Positions 6,381 through 14,065 of a DNA stretch of 36,603 nucleotides are shown here, in pieces. The stretch lies in NCBI RefSeq assembly GCF_000424445.1, contig NZ_AUJX01000040.1:1-36603 (forward strand), in the 5' to 3' direction. A program made the position numbers and the translations under genes. This stretch comes from Oribacterium sp. NK2B42. Its GTDB lineage: Bacteria > Bacillota > Clostridia > Lachnospirales > Lachnospiraceae. Each line of letters starts with the position of its first letter. Position 1 is the stretch's first letter. Under the pieces are notes generated by a model. It was not told where the DNA came from, did no database searches, and saw only the letters and a program-made list of their open reading frames with translations.

Positions 6381-7148
6381 CTATTCCGGCAACAGACTCA
6401 TGCTGCAGAATTCTCCTGTCTTTTTCTTGTATCTTATCAGCATATATATGATCCACACTGGGAATCCTATAAAACCTATCAGAGCCAATATAATTCCGGA
6501 GACAAAACTATCAGGGTTTACAACAAGCCTGTTTAAAGCTGTGAAAGCATCATACAGCGTATGTATAAGCATCGGAACGAATAAGGCGATGAAATAACAA
6601 CTAACCGAATAACCTTTATTCAAGGTCTTCCTATACTTTGCAATTCCGATAAATTCGCCCATCAACATATTGAGAGCCATATGGGCAGGAACTGATATCT
6701 TCCTAAGGAGCATATATACCATCTCCATACCTGTATCATCACCGGAATATGCCATTTCTTCCATTATTGTAAATCCAAAGCCAATAGCAGCTCCTAAAAG
6801 GATATATTCATATACATTTTTAATTCTTGGTTTAAAGATTCCGGCAAATATAATGATTGCAATAAACTTTATAACTTCTTCCGGCATGCCTGCAACCATA
6901 AAGGCACTTACAATCGACCCCATTAATGCAGGCATTTGATCAACCGCAGTCCTTAATGAAGTATTTGCATAAAATAGCTTAACTCCAATAAACCCTGAGA
7001 TTTCCATCGTGGCCATTCCTAAGGCAATCGGTACAAGGGCCTGTATCCAGCCAATAGGCTCAGGGCTTTCTCTTTTAACCATCCTGTAATATAGTATTCC
7101 GCATACAAAAACCGTAATGATTAAAGATAAAACTGTAGAAAGAGTCAT
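6381..7148 (-). CDS. PrsW-family glutamic intramembrane protease
   Basis: A 255-residue polytopic membrane protein with about seven hydrophobic helices. PrsW motifs are visible: E90-E91 in MPEEVIKF, the FxxxEE motif at 126-131 (FTIMEE), H156 in VPAHMALN and HTLYD at 196-200 in the last conserved helix. Family members cleave membrane-bound regulators such as anti-sigma factors. No sigma/anti-sigma pair is found next to it, so the substrate is open. The ATG at 7148 is chosen because GGAGG lies 6 bases before it; a longer frame upstream has no such site. Confidence 0.85.
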   Translation of the reverse strand: MTLSTVLSLIITVFVCGILYYRMVKRESPEPIGWIQALVPIALGMATMEISGFIGVKLFYANTSLRTAVDQMPALMGSIVSAFMVAGMPEEVIKFIAIIIFAGIFKPRIKNVYEYILLGAAIGFGFTIMEEMAYSGDDTGMEMVYMLLRKISVPAHMALNMLMGEFIGIAKYRKTLNKGYSVSCYFIALFVPMLIHTLYDAFTALNRLVVNPDSFVSGIILALIGFIGFPVWIIYMLIRYKKKTGEFCSMSLLPE

Positions 7149-7182
7149 GCATGTCCTCCATCTTTCAAAAAACAGCAATTTA

Positions 7183-8490
7183 TTATTTTATAAACCTGAG
7201 TAAAAAGTCTGAAATTCCAATAATCGTAAATCCTTGTTCATCTCTAGTCTCATTAATAGGCCTATTGATTACCAGTACCTTCTGTACCTGATCATTCAAC
7301 ATAATATAAGGACGTACTTCTCTTGTCCTTGTATCTGCGTTTGATATATCCGCAGTTACTTGGATATAATATGATCTGACCCCTTTTGTAGCATAAAAAT
7401 CTACTTCATTTGTCTTTCTGACAGACTTTCCGTTCTTATCTTTTTCGACAGTATCAAAAGCCCCTACATTTACTGTGTTGCCATTATAGCAAAGCTCATT
7501 ATAGACAATATTTTCCAGCATCTGTGCTTCATCCGGATAAGCAAAATTCAGCCTGGCATTACGGAGTCCTGTATCACAGAAATAATATTTCCTTAATGCT
7601 CCAATCTCTTTTCTGCCTTTAAGATCATATCGTTTTGCCTCACGTAGCAAAAAAGCATCTTTAAAATATTCCATGTAGCTCTCTACTGTCGCTCTGTCTA
7701 TTTTCTCGTGCCGTACGCTTACAAACGTTTTTGCAATCTTATCAGCATTTAGCAATGAACCTGTCGAAGAACTGATTATGTTACATAGTTCATCCAATGC
7801 CTCGCCCTTTTTCAAATGATTTCTTTCTACAATATCGCTAAAATACGTAGTATGGAAAAGGTTCTTAAGATACTCCTTTTTTTCTTCATCATTCTTTAAA
7901 ACAGCAAGTGGCATGCCCCCATACTGCATATATGAATAAAATGCATCCGTTGCTGATCCGCCCACATATTCGAAATATTCCTCAAAAGATAAAGGTGACA
8001 ACGCTATGTTAGTAGCTTTGTCTCTGAACTCCGTACCTATATCGGAAGAAAGCATTTTTGAATTTGAGCCTGTAACATAAAGATCAATGTTTTTTTCCCT
8101 TGATAAGCCAAGAACAACATCTACAAAAGATATCGTTTCTTCATCATCTTCTTTTGCAAGGATATGCTTTCCTTCTGTAAGTACTGGGTTCAATATCTTA
8201 TATACCTTTTGAACCTCACATATAAAGACAAAGAATTCTCCCTCGCCTTTACACTGTTCACGAATATATTCACCAAGTACAATGGGATCGCGATATTTGA
8301 TGTTCCTGTCATCATCCAGTTCTAATATGATAATTTTATTCTCATTAACGCCACTATTTATTAGGTATTCTCTATATATTTCTTTTAACAAAAATGATTT
8401 GCCACATCGCCTTATGCCTGTAATAATTTTTGGAAACCCGTTCTTTTGTGCACTTATAAGTTGATTTAAGTACTTATCTCTCTTTATCAT
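7183..8490 (-). CDS. DUF4143/AAA_14-type ATPase
   Basis: A 435-residue protein with an N-terminal AAA_14 ATPase and a C-terminal DUF4143 nuclease-like domain. Walker A is GIRRCGKS at residues 25-32 and the sensor is VTGSNS at 139-144. At the Walker B position the sequence reads FVFICEVQKV, so the usual aspartate of the L-D-E-I-Q pattern is replaced by Cys91 while Glu92 remains. NEVDFYA and YYIQVTADI in the C-terminal part fit the PD-(D/E)xK-like core of DUF4143. AGGAG sits 7 bases before the ATG. These genes are common and mobile in gut anaerobes, and the role is unknown; toxin- or defence-like functions have been suggested. Confidence 0.9.
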   Translation of the reverse strand: MIKRDKYLNQLISAQKNGFPKIITGIRRCGKSFLLKEIYREYLINSGVNENKIIILELDDDRNIKYRDPIVLGEYIREQCKGEGEFFVFICEVQKVYKILNPVLTEGKHILAKEDDEETISFVDVVLGLSREKNIDLYVTGSNSKMLSSDIGTEFRDKATNIALSPLSFEEYFEYVGGSATDAFYSYMQYGGMPLAVLKNDEEKKEYLKNLFHTTYFSDIVERNHLKKGEALDELCNIISSSTGSLLNADKIAKTFVSVRHEKIDRATVESYMEYFKDAFLLREAKRYDLKGRKEIGALRKYYFCDTGLRNARLNFAYPDEAQMLENIVYNELCYNGNTVNVGAFDTVEKDKNGKSVRKTNEVDFYATKGVRSYYIQVTADISNADTRTREVRPYIMLNDQVQKVLVINRPINETRDEQGFTIIGISDFLLRFIK

Positions 8491-8504
8491 TTAATCTCCT
8501 AAAT

Positions 8505-8518
8505 TGTAGAATTCTACA
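8505..8518. promoter_or_regulatory. 14-bp palindrome, possible operator of the ATPase gene
   Basis: TGTAGAATTCTACA is a perfect palindrome 14 bases upstream of the DUF4143 start codon and just downstream of the predicted transcription start. Its position would suit a repressor. Confidence 0.4.
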
Positions 8519-8530
8519 TTTTTTAGGAAT

Positions 8531-8560
8531 ATTATTTTGTAGATAAGAAATCTTACTCAA
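8531..8560 (-). promoter_or_regulatory. Putative promoter of the DUF4143 ATPase gene
   Basis: On the - strand TTGAGT (8560-8555), an 18-bp spacer and AATAAT (8536-8531). The -10 box matches at 5 of 6 positions and the -35 box at 4 of 6. It starts right behind the terminator of the upstream gene. Confidence 0.4.
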
Positions 8561-8606
8561 AAAAAGCCGGTTTCTGCTTGATTGATCAGAGATCGGTTCA
8601 TTTTTT
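8557..8606. terminator. Bidirectional-looking intrinsic terminator
   Basis: CCGGTTTCTG (8567-8576) and CAGAGATCGG (8587-8596) form a 10-bp stem with two G-U pairs. It has an A7 tract on the left and a T6 tract on the right. It would terminate the leftward unit containing the 296-residue gene. Confidence 0.65.
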
Positions 8607-8725
8607 GGTAATCCTATATCACGAAAAGTAATTCAACAGACAAAATGACTAAAGAAAGCCCCAACTGCCCAGGTAATTTAAAAGTGTCTAAAAGTGCCAT
8701 AAACGAGTACGTGGTTCAATAAACT
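8607..8725. other. Intergenic spacer without recognised features
   Basis: I see no credible gene here. A 28-codon - strand frame starting MALLDTFKLPGQL lacks a ribosome binding site. AAAAGTG occurs twice, ten bases apart. Confidence 0.5.
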
Positions 8726-9616
8726 TTATTTATTGGCAATCTTGATTTCAGCTTCTCCAATGTCATATATCAGCCCGGAATCGCACAAGGTTCCCCAACT
8801 GAAAACGGTATTTATCTGTCCGGCGCCGCCACAGAGATCAAGGTCTCCGGCTTTCCAAGGGGCAGTAACTCCATAATAGCCATAACTGCTTTCAACTTCG
8901 TGTCCTACAGAGGCTGCACCATCCGAAATATTATCCGGTCCGGCAACTTCATCACGTGTCAGCCATGCGGTCTGATCAGCTATGAAACGTGCAGCAATAT
9001 CCTCCTTGTAGTCCATATCTGTTAGCGCAGCAAGTCGTTCTTCTTCACTGTTTTCACTTACTACTATCTCGACTACCTCTTTATACTTATCGATATCCAA
9101 TGTTCCGGTTCGAACCGTAGCAGAACTTTTAGGGACACTTCTCTGTGAATCATCCGGATAGCTTCCATCTTTGTTTCTTCCGTAGGACATGGAATACCCG
9201 CCATCTCCTCCGTCTCTGCTCACATCAACTGTTCCGGAAAGCTCTTTGATTGATGCTATGCTCTCGGGTAAAAAACCACCATAGTGCGGCCATGCAAGGC
9301 TAAAATGAAGATCTCCATTATTATCAAACAGAACTATCGTCCACTTAGCATTGCGTGGAGGTATAAGGTCATATGCTGTCACCGGCCAATTCTCATCACT
9401 ATTTTTTACAAGATCATATATCTCCTGCCCGGTAAGATTAGAAAATTCTTCTTCTTTCTGATCAGATGCCAGCTCCTTAAACTCACTGTAAGTAACAGCT
9501 GTGCTGCTCTCCTGTTTTTGAAACGGTCTACAAACTATCAAGAATGACAGGATGCCAGAAACAATCAGCATAACGAAAAACACAAGTGTATTGTCTTTAT
9601 GATGTTTTTGTTTCAA
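8726..9616 (-). CDS. Membrane-anchored protein of unknown function
   Basis: A 296-residue protein with one N-terminal transmembrane segment at about residues 11-29 (LVFFVMLIVSGILSFLIVC) and a large soluble, probably extracytoplasmic domain. The start is TTG: GGAGGTGG at 9621-9628 lies 7 bases upstream of the core and there is no ATG nearby. The domain has an acidic first part, a glycine/serine/tyrosine stretch around SRDGGDGGYSMSYG, and a C-terminal region rich in Gly, Ala and aromatic residues (SSYGYYGVTAPWKAGDLDLCGGAG). No family is recognised. It is bounded by a promoter-like region upstream and a terminator downstream, so it may be monocistronic. Confidence 0.75.
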   Translation of the reverse strand: MKQKHHKDNTLVFFVMLIVSGILSFLIVCRPFQKQESSTAVTYSEFKELASDQKEEEFSNLTGQEIYDLVKNSDENWPVTAYDLIPPRNAKWTIVLFDNNGDLHFSLAWPHYGGFLPESIASIKELSGTVDVSRDGGDGGYSMSYGRNKDGSYPDDSQRSVPKSSATVRTGTLDIDKYKEVVEIVVSENSEEERLAALTDMDYKEDIAARFIADQTAWLTRDEVAGPDNISDGAASVGHEVESSYGYYGVTAPWKAGDLDLCGGAGQINTVFSWGTLCDSGLIYDIGEAEIKIANK

Positions 9617-9737
9617 TTTTCCACCTCCTTATCAGTTATTAATTCACTTTTCCCCTACCATTTATTTCGACATTATCATTTAATGTGATTAGCTTTTAAT
9701 TGTTAAAAGACCATAACGTCTGTGAAGTTATCGTACA

Positions 9738-9766
9738 TCATTATTTAACTACAAATATAATGTCAA
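9738..9766 (-). promoter_or_regulatory. Possible promoter of the 296-residue gene
   Basis: A perfect TTGACA (9766-9761) is followed 17 bases later by TAATGA, a weak -10 box; a 16-bp spacing gives ATAATG. About 115 bases of untranslated leader would follow. The rest of 9629-9886 shows no gene or repeat. Confidence 0.3.
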
Positions 9767-9886
9767 TGTTTCAAATCATTAAGAGACTTCTCCTTAAAGC
9801 CAAAATGAATGCCCTGCTTGGTTTCCCAAATATCGATTTATGCTTCATTATCATTATCTTTCAAATATCTACTATGCATATTTTTC

Positions 9887-11131
9887 TCATTCTGCAAACA
9901 ACATTTTCAGAACATCCTCCGGGCTTTTCTCACTTACCCTTTCCGGATCCGTAATTCCATCTGTAGTATTTTCAGTATTCCAGGTAAAACGACCGGCATT
10001 TTCGCCCTCAAAAGTGAAATACACTTCAGGTTCAGCCAGTTTTACCGGATACCTTTCATACCACTTGGGATAGTACTCTGACATATAGTGATCTGCCAGA
10101 ATATATGCCTCGCACTTTTCTGTGGTTCCGATCGCACTGATCTCCACACCACCTCCGGGCTGCCCTGTTCTGCTGTTTGCAGGTGTACTGTGGACTATGA
10201 CCACACTACCGTCATCGCAGGTACCGAGGCTTATCCACACATGACCGTTAATACTCATGACATCCCCTGGCTTCATCTCATATCCGTTCTTTCCGTCCGG
10301 TGCTTTGACATTTTGTGTCCACTCACCGAAGCCCATTTTAGAGAGCCTTTTTGCAATGCCGGTGGAGCCACCCACATAACCATCTTTCCCATTCTCTGTT
10401 TCAAAGGTATTATACAAAATCCAGCCTAAATACCCGGAACAGTCCAGACCTGCGTAATAGTATTCATTATATCCGCCATAAGGATAATAGCTGGTTGAAG
10501 GATCGGAATTATCTTCATTCCCGTCTTTTGACTTGTAGGTAAAATCCTCATCATGCTCATCAAAAAACTTTACCCAGTCCGGCGAAACACCGATTGTTCT
10601 CGTCTGTATTGCGGAACCTACATCCTGCCAGTCCCAGCCACCGCCATAAATATACAGCGTTGTTCCGACAGGCATCATTGCGGTCTTTAAAAAATTTAAA
10701 AGCGTACGTTTTCCCGGAGTTCCCTGGACCTTAGGTACATAGCTCACTTTTTCGTCTCCTGTCTCTTCCGCCGAAATGATAGTATTACCGCTTATAACAA
10801 CTAAATAGCTGTATCCTTCCTTCAGAATATTCTGAATTGGATAATCATATGCCCCATCCTCATTTACGGTTCCATTATCCATCCGGAAAGTACTCTCTTT
10901 GCCATCTATTTCAAACATGTACTGGAAGCTGTCTTTATTATCCTTATTGACCTCCTCCTGTCCATAATTTTTAATCCCAAGATATACTGCATTCGTGGTA
11001 GTAACTTTTTCTGCGTCTGATTCCCTTGGAAAGATCATCTCATCCCCACACGATACAATAAAAAACGCTGTGAATATAACCACAACACATATTAGTAAGG
11101 ATTTTATTTTTTTGTCGAATATTTTTTTCAT
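9887..11131 (-). CDS. NlpC/P60-like cell-wall hydrolase, lipoprotein
   Basis: A 414-residue lipoprotein: signal MKKIFDKKIKSLLICVVVIF with lipobox IVSC (Cys28). An N-terminal region of about 150 residues of unknown fold is followed by a papain-like NlpC/P60-type domain. Its catalytic Cys is in LDCSGY (Cys231) and its His in MSINGHVWI (His297), with KPGDVM just before as in the family. Such enzymes cleave D-Glu-meso-DAP or related peptide links in peptidoglycan. The acidic, Tyr-rich stretch SKDGNEDNSDPSTSYYPYGG precedes the catalytic Cys. A C-terminal region of about 80 residues follows. It probably acts at the outer face of the membrane in wall remodelling. Confidence 0.8.
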   Translation of the reverse strand: MKKIFDKKIKSLLICVVVIFTAFFIVSCGDEMIFPRESDAEKVTTTNAVYLGIKNYGQEEVNKDNKDSFQYMFEIDGKESTFRMDNGTVNEDGAYDYPIQNILKEGYSYLVVISGNTIISAEETGDEKVSYVPKVQGTPGKRTLLNFLKTAMMPVGTTLYIYGGGWDWQDVGSAIQTRTIGVSPDWVKFFDEHDEDFTYKSKDGNEDNSDPSTSYYPYGGYNEYYYAGLDCSGYLGWILYNTFETENGKDGYVGGSTGIAKRLSKMGFGEWTQNVKAPDGKNGYEMKPGDVMSINGHVWISLGTCDDGSVVIVHSTPANSRTGQPGGGVEISAIGTTEKCEAYILADHYMSEYYPKWYERYPVKLAEPEVYFTFEGENAGRFTWNTENTTDGITDPERVSEKSPEDVLKMLFAE

Positions 11132-11188
11132 TTTTAATGCCCCTTATCTTGCTAATTTATGATATTTTCAGTAACTGAACTGATTTCT

Positions 11189-11197
11189 ATTGTATCA
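11189..11197 (-). promoter_or_regulatory. Extended -10 promoter of the NlpC/P60 gene
   Basis: On the - strand TGATACAAT combines an extended TG with a 5-of-6 -10 box, about 58 bases upstream of the start codon. No good -35 box is visible. Confidence 0.4.
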
Positions 11198-11269
11198 CAG
11201 ACTACATGGCAAATATTTATCTGATAAAACATCCAAAGGGTTATTTTACCAAGGGTGAATAAACCAGCT

Positions 11270-11307
11270 AAAAGACCCTACCGGATTTGGTTCCGATAGA
11301 GTCTTTT
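11270..11307 (-). terminator. Intrinsic terminator of the CAP-domain gene
   Basis: Arms 11270-11285 and 11292-11307 pair over 16 bp with two G-U pairs in the - strand RNA around a 6-base loop. The 3' arm ends in TTTT. It lies 50 bases after the stop codon. Confidence 0.65.
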
Positions 11308-11357
11308 ATGTACGTAGGTTTAATTTATAAGGAGAGGTTTATCATTTTTTGTTTACA

Positions 11358-11789
11358 TCAGATTCCGAATTCCTGTGCCCAGTATATTCTTCCGTTCTGA
11401 GTTGTTGTTGAGATTGCGCAAGTTGTGAAGTCAGGCTTTAAGATGTTTGCTCTGTGTGTAGGTGATGCCATCCAAGCGTTTACTACGTCGTCTGCTGTGT
11501 TGTAGCCTTCTGCAAGGTTCTCGCCGTACTGAAGATCTGCATTTACTGTGTACCAGTCTGTTCCGTCCGGTCTTGTGTGTGAGAACTTAGTTGTGATCTC
11601 GTTTGCTCTTACTACTGATGTTGTCTCAAGTGATGCGCTGTACTGAACTGCTGAAAGACCGTTTGCCATTCTTATCTCATTAACCTTTGCAAGTGCCTGA
11701 GCCTCAAGGTCAGTCTGTGCAAAAGATGTAAGTGTCATCATTACTGCGAAGAAGATTGCTGCGAATAATGTTCTAACGAGGTTTCTCAT
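11358..11789 (-). CDS. Secreted CAP/SCP-domain protein under c-di-GMP riboswitch
   Basis: A 143-residue secreted protein: signal peptide with likely cleavage after SFA (about residue 24), then a single CAP/SCP domain. Conserved parts are the first helix (ALAKVNEIRMANGL), FSHTRPDGTDW with the metal-site histidine, GENLAEGY with the conserved Glu, AWMASPTHRANIL with the second histidine, and IYWAQEFG at the end. Bacterial CAP proteins are extracellular and often surface-linked; their activity is mostly unknown. AAAGGA lies close upstream of the ATG, directly behind a c-di-GMP-I aptamer. It has its own promoter and terminator, so it is a monocistronic unit. Confidence 0.9.
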   Translation of the reverse strand: MRNLVRTLFAAIFFAVMMTLTSFAQTDLEAQALAKVNEIRMANGLSAVQYSASLETTSVVRANEITTKFSHTRPDGTDWYTVNADLQYGENLAEGYNTADDVVNAWMASPTHRANILKPDFTTCAISTTTQNGRIYWAQEFGI

Positions 11790-11799
11790 TTTCTTTTCC

Positions 11800-11872
11800 T
11801 TTCAAGTGCAACTGGCTGACCTTTCGGTCCCTATAGCTTTGCGTCGCCGGATTTCTCCGGGTTTGCCCAACT
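11800..11872 (-). promoter_or_regulatory. Cyclic di-GMP-I (GEMM-I) riboswitch
   Basis: Read on the - strand the leader has the class hallmarks in order: GGGCAAACC, a first stem CCGGA-GAAA-TCCGG with GAAA tetraloop, the core GACGCAAAGCTA, a second hairpin GACC-GAAA-GGTC, and the closing AGCCAGTTGC. The core spans 11806-11868. The ribosome binding site of the CAP gene begins a few bases after the aptamer and no terminator hairpin lies between, so control of translation initiation is likely. Confidence 0.9.
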
Positions 11873-11895
11873 AAGATCTAGGTTGGATCTTAGTT
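11869..11895 (-). promoter_or_regulatory. Leader hairpin abutting the riboswitch
   Basis: A perfect 10-bp stem (AACTAAGATC with GATCTTAGTT, 7-base loop) lies just 5' of the aptamer and shares its edge bases. Another imperfect hairpin with GAACC/GGTTC lies further upstream, near 11909-11926. They may shape folding of the aptamer base. Confidence 0.5.
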
Positions 11896-11956
11896 TAAAG
11901 AGAAGCGAACCGTTTTTTTGGTTCCTTTCTTTTCTCATCTCCTCTTTACAATACTA

Positions 11957-11984
11957 ATTATACTATAAATAATTTAAATTGCAA
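11957..11984 (-). promoter_or_regulatory. Promoter of the riboswitch-CAP gene unit
   Basis: On the - strand TTGCAA (11984-11979), a 16-bp spacer and a perfect TATAAT (11962-11957). Transcription would start near 11950, giving a 160-base leader that holds the whole aptamer. Confidence 0.7.
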
Positions 11985-12121
11985 TAACTTTAGTTAAAAT
12001 TAATAAATTAATTTCGGCTTTTAATTTGTTTGTGTAAGTCTTATTTTTAATATATTGGCTATTTTAATTGTTTGCACGTATCCTACTCCCATAAAAACCA
12101 GTTTTCAATATATTATTGCCC

Positions 12122-12151
12122 AAAAAGTCGGCATCATTTAAATGGTGCCGA
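12122..12151 (-). terminator. Intrinsic terminator behind the MBL-fold gene
   Basis: TCGGCACCA and TGATGCCGA pair (one G-U) around TTTAAA, followed on the - strand by C and five T. It ends the leftward unit 19 bases after the stop codon. Confidence 0.7.
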
Positions 12152-12169
12152 TAGCATTGGGATACCCGA

Positions 12170-13123
12170 TCATTTCTTCTCATATCCGGTCATCATTGTC
12201 ATCACAAAACAGAATACTGTAGCCCATGCAAAAAACTTATGCCATTTCATAAATACTTGTTTCCTTTCCTTATCTTTGTTCCATTTCTCTATCTTTACTT
12301 CATCACCTGAATGGACATACCTGATCTGTTCGCCCATTGTGATCCTGAGTATCTTATAAGCTGTTTCCCCTGTACAATGACAGGTATAGAACATGGTCGG
12401 GCATTTCTTCAATTCCCTTCCGATTTTCAGGAGTTCATCTATTTCATCCTTTGTGTATTTTACTTTTTTCATCAGATGGAAGCCGCTGATCACTGCGTCC
12501 GGAAATGAATCATACTTATCTTTGTACGCATCAAGGATGTTCGGTATACCATTGTGAGCACAACCGGACATCAGTATCCTTTTACCGTCATCCTTTATAA
12601 CGAGATATTGCTCATGTTTGAAATCATCCTCTACATATTCCCCGTTTTCCTTTTTTAATATGCGTTTATTCGTAAACGGCAGTTTATGTGTCCTTTTCCT
12701 TAGTGTAAAAAGCTCCAGTTCATCATCGATTCTGTAATCACCGGATACTATCTTAACCTGAGGAAGATTCAGGAAATCTTTATCTATCCCTATGTATTTG
12801 TATCGCTCACTGCCTGCACTTTCTCCATCGTCGGCATAATGATCATCAGATGCAGACTGTTGCATGTAAATAACCGCACTGGGATTTATCCGGGAGAATG
12901 CTTTGATTCCTCCGGAATGGTCATAATGTCCATGACTCAGAATGACAGTATCTATCCGTGAGAGGTCAATGCCTAATATCTCGGCATTTTTGATTGTTTC
13001 GTCAGATGGTCCCAGGTCTACAAGCACCTTATGTCCGGAAGTCTCTACATAAAATGACAGTCCATGTGCGCTTGCACAACCTGCTTTCCCTTCAGTATTT
13101 TCTATCAGGTTTATAATTCTCAT
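12170..13123 (-). CDS. Metallo-beta-lactamase-fold hydrolase with C-terminal fused tail
   Basis: A 317-residue MBL-fold protein. The metal-binding SHGHYDHSGG (H64, H66, D68, H69) is intact, and MSGCAHNGI, SGFHLMKK and FYTCHCTGETAY supply the later conserved positions. This matches small archaeal/bacterial MBL proteins related to dihydropteroate-synthase-linked types, which normally end near VHSGDEVKI (about residue 278). Here 39 more residues follow: a basic linker (EKWNKDKERKQVF) and MKWHKFFAWATVFCFVMTMMTGYEKK cut at the end, which contains one membrane-spanning stretch. The tail looks like the start of a small membrane protein joined in frame. AGAGG lies 7 bases before the ATG. Confidence 0.8.
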   Translation of the reverse strand: MRIINLIENTEGKAGCASAHGLSFYVETSGHKVLVDLGPSDETIKNAEILGIDLSRIDTVILSHGHYDHSGGIKAFSRINPSAVIYMQQSASDDHYADDGESAGSERYKYIGIDKDFLNLPQVKIVSGDYRIDDELELFTLRKRTHKLPFTNKRILKKENGEYVEDDFKHEQYLVIKDDGKRILMSGCAHNGIPNILDAYKDKYDSFPDAVISGFHLMKKVKYTKDEIDELLKIGRELKKCPTMFYTCHCTGETAYKILRITMGEQIRYVHSGDEVKIEKWNKDKERKQVFMKWHKFFAWATVFCFVMTMMTGYEKK

Positions 13124-13185
13124 AAATAACCTCTTTTTTTAGTTCATCCAATCCCTTTGGATTTTAAAACTCTTCGTAGTAAGTG

Positions 13186-13250
13186 TTATTCAATGGTATA
13201 CTCAAGCTTCTCATATTTAAGCTCTCTAAAAAAGACAAAATCATTTTCTT
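13186..13250 (-). pseudogene. Possible 3' gene remnant behind yaaA
   Basis: After the yaaA stop a shifted frame reads KEENDFVFFRELKYEKLEYTIE and stops. The composition looks like a protein C-terminus, but there is no start or known family. A 27-codon frame starting at the ATG that overlaps the yaaA stop is an alternative reading. Confidence 0.25.
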
Positions 13251-13987
13251 CTTTCAAATACCAGTTCATCACCATTAGATAAATCATTCCTGAATACATA
13301 TCCAAGACGGTCAAAGTTCTTTATCTCATTTGGATCTTCTATCATGTTCTCTGCCATGAACCTTACCATCTCGCCACGTGCCATCTTTGCATATGTACCC
13401 TTTGTCACAAGCTTTCCATTTACAGTCTCGCCAAAAGTTACAGTTATAAATGTATCATCAGGCTTCAGATACTTTTCTATACACTTTGAATATTCCTTAG
13501 AAGCAAGATTAATGATAATCCCGGTTCCATCACTTACTTCATCATAAAGTCTCTGTCCCCAAAAATCATATAGATCTTTGTGACCACGTAAACTTACCTT
13601 TGCCTGCATCTCAAGTCTATATGGAGTCACACCATCTAAAGGCTTCAGGACTCCGTAGAATCCCGATAGGATTCTCAGATGTTCCTGAACATAATCTATA
13701 GAGCTCCTCTCAAATACTGCTGGTGCCATGTATTGATAGGCAAGACCTTCATATGAAATTATCGCAGGTGTTAAGCAACTGTGTAAATCCATATCCTTGA
13801 TACGTTCATAATTCTGCTTCGCTATCTTCTCATTGCAGCCCCACAGTTTTTGAAGCTCTGATAGCGAATGATCACAGAGCCAGGACAGGATACATGCTGT
13901 CTGTTCAAGGAATACGGGAAGATCCTTATAGTCCAGTTTGTCAGTATCCTTATTCATTTTTTTGGCAGGCGATAAAATAATTCTCAT
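13241..13987 (-). CDS. yaaA: YaaA family (DUF328) peroxide-stress protein
   Basis: A 248-residue YaaA/UPF0246 protein, full length for the family. Visible signatures are ILSPAKKM at residues 4-11, SYEGLAYQYM in the middle, LRILSGFYGVLKPLDGVTPYRLEM, NLASKEYSK and TFGETVNGK. In E. coli YaaA lowers intracellular iron-driven damage during hydrogen peroxide stress, and it has a DNA-binding fold; its role in an anaerobe would be protection during oxygen exposure. The ribosome binding site is weak and distant (AAAGGAA about 15 bases upstream), so expression may be low or the true start uncertain. It follows the HD gene by 78 bases. Confidence 0.9.
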   Translation of the reverse strand: MRIILSPAKKMNKDTDKLDYKDLPVFLEQTACILSWLCDHSLSELQKLWGCNEKIAKQNYERIKDMDLHSCLTPAIISYEGLAYQYMAPAVFERSSIDYVQEHLRILSGFYGVLKPLDGVTPYRLEMQAKVSLRGHKDLYDFWGQRLYDEVSDGTGIIINLASKEYSKCIEKYLKPDDTFITVTFGETVNGKLVTKGTYAKMARGEMVRFMAENMIEDPNEIKNFDRLGYVFRNDLSNGDELVFERRK

Positions 13988-14065
13988 AATTTAAAAATAA
14001 ATTCCTTTGCATTTAAGAACTGCTAACACATGTAAATCGTACCACACAGAATGATCTGACAAGCA

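Noticed and set aside
9700-10542. Several + strand frames of 60-113 codons
   Set aside because: They are antisense to the NlpC/P60 gene or in AT-rich spacer, without start signals or recognisable domains.
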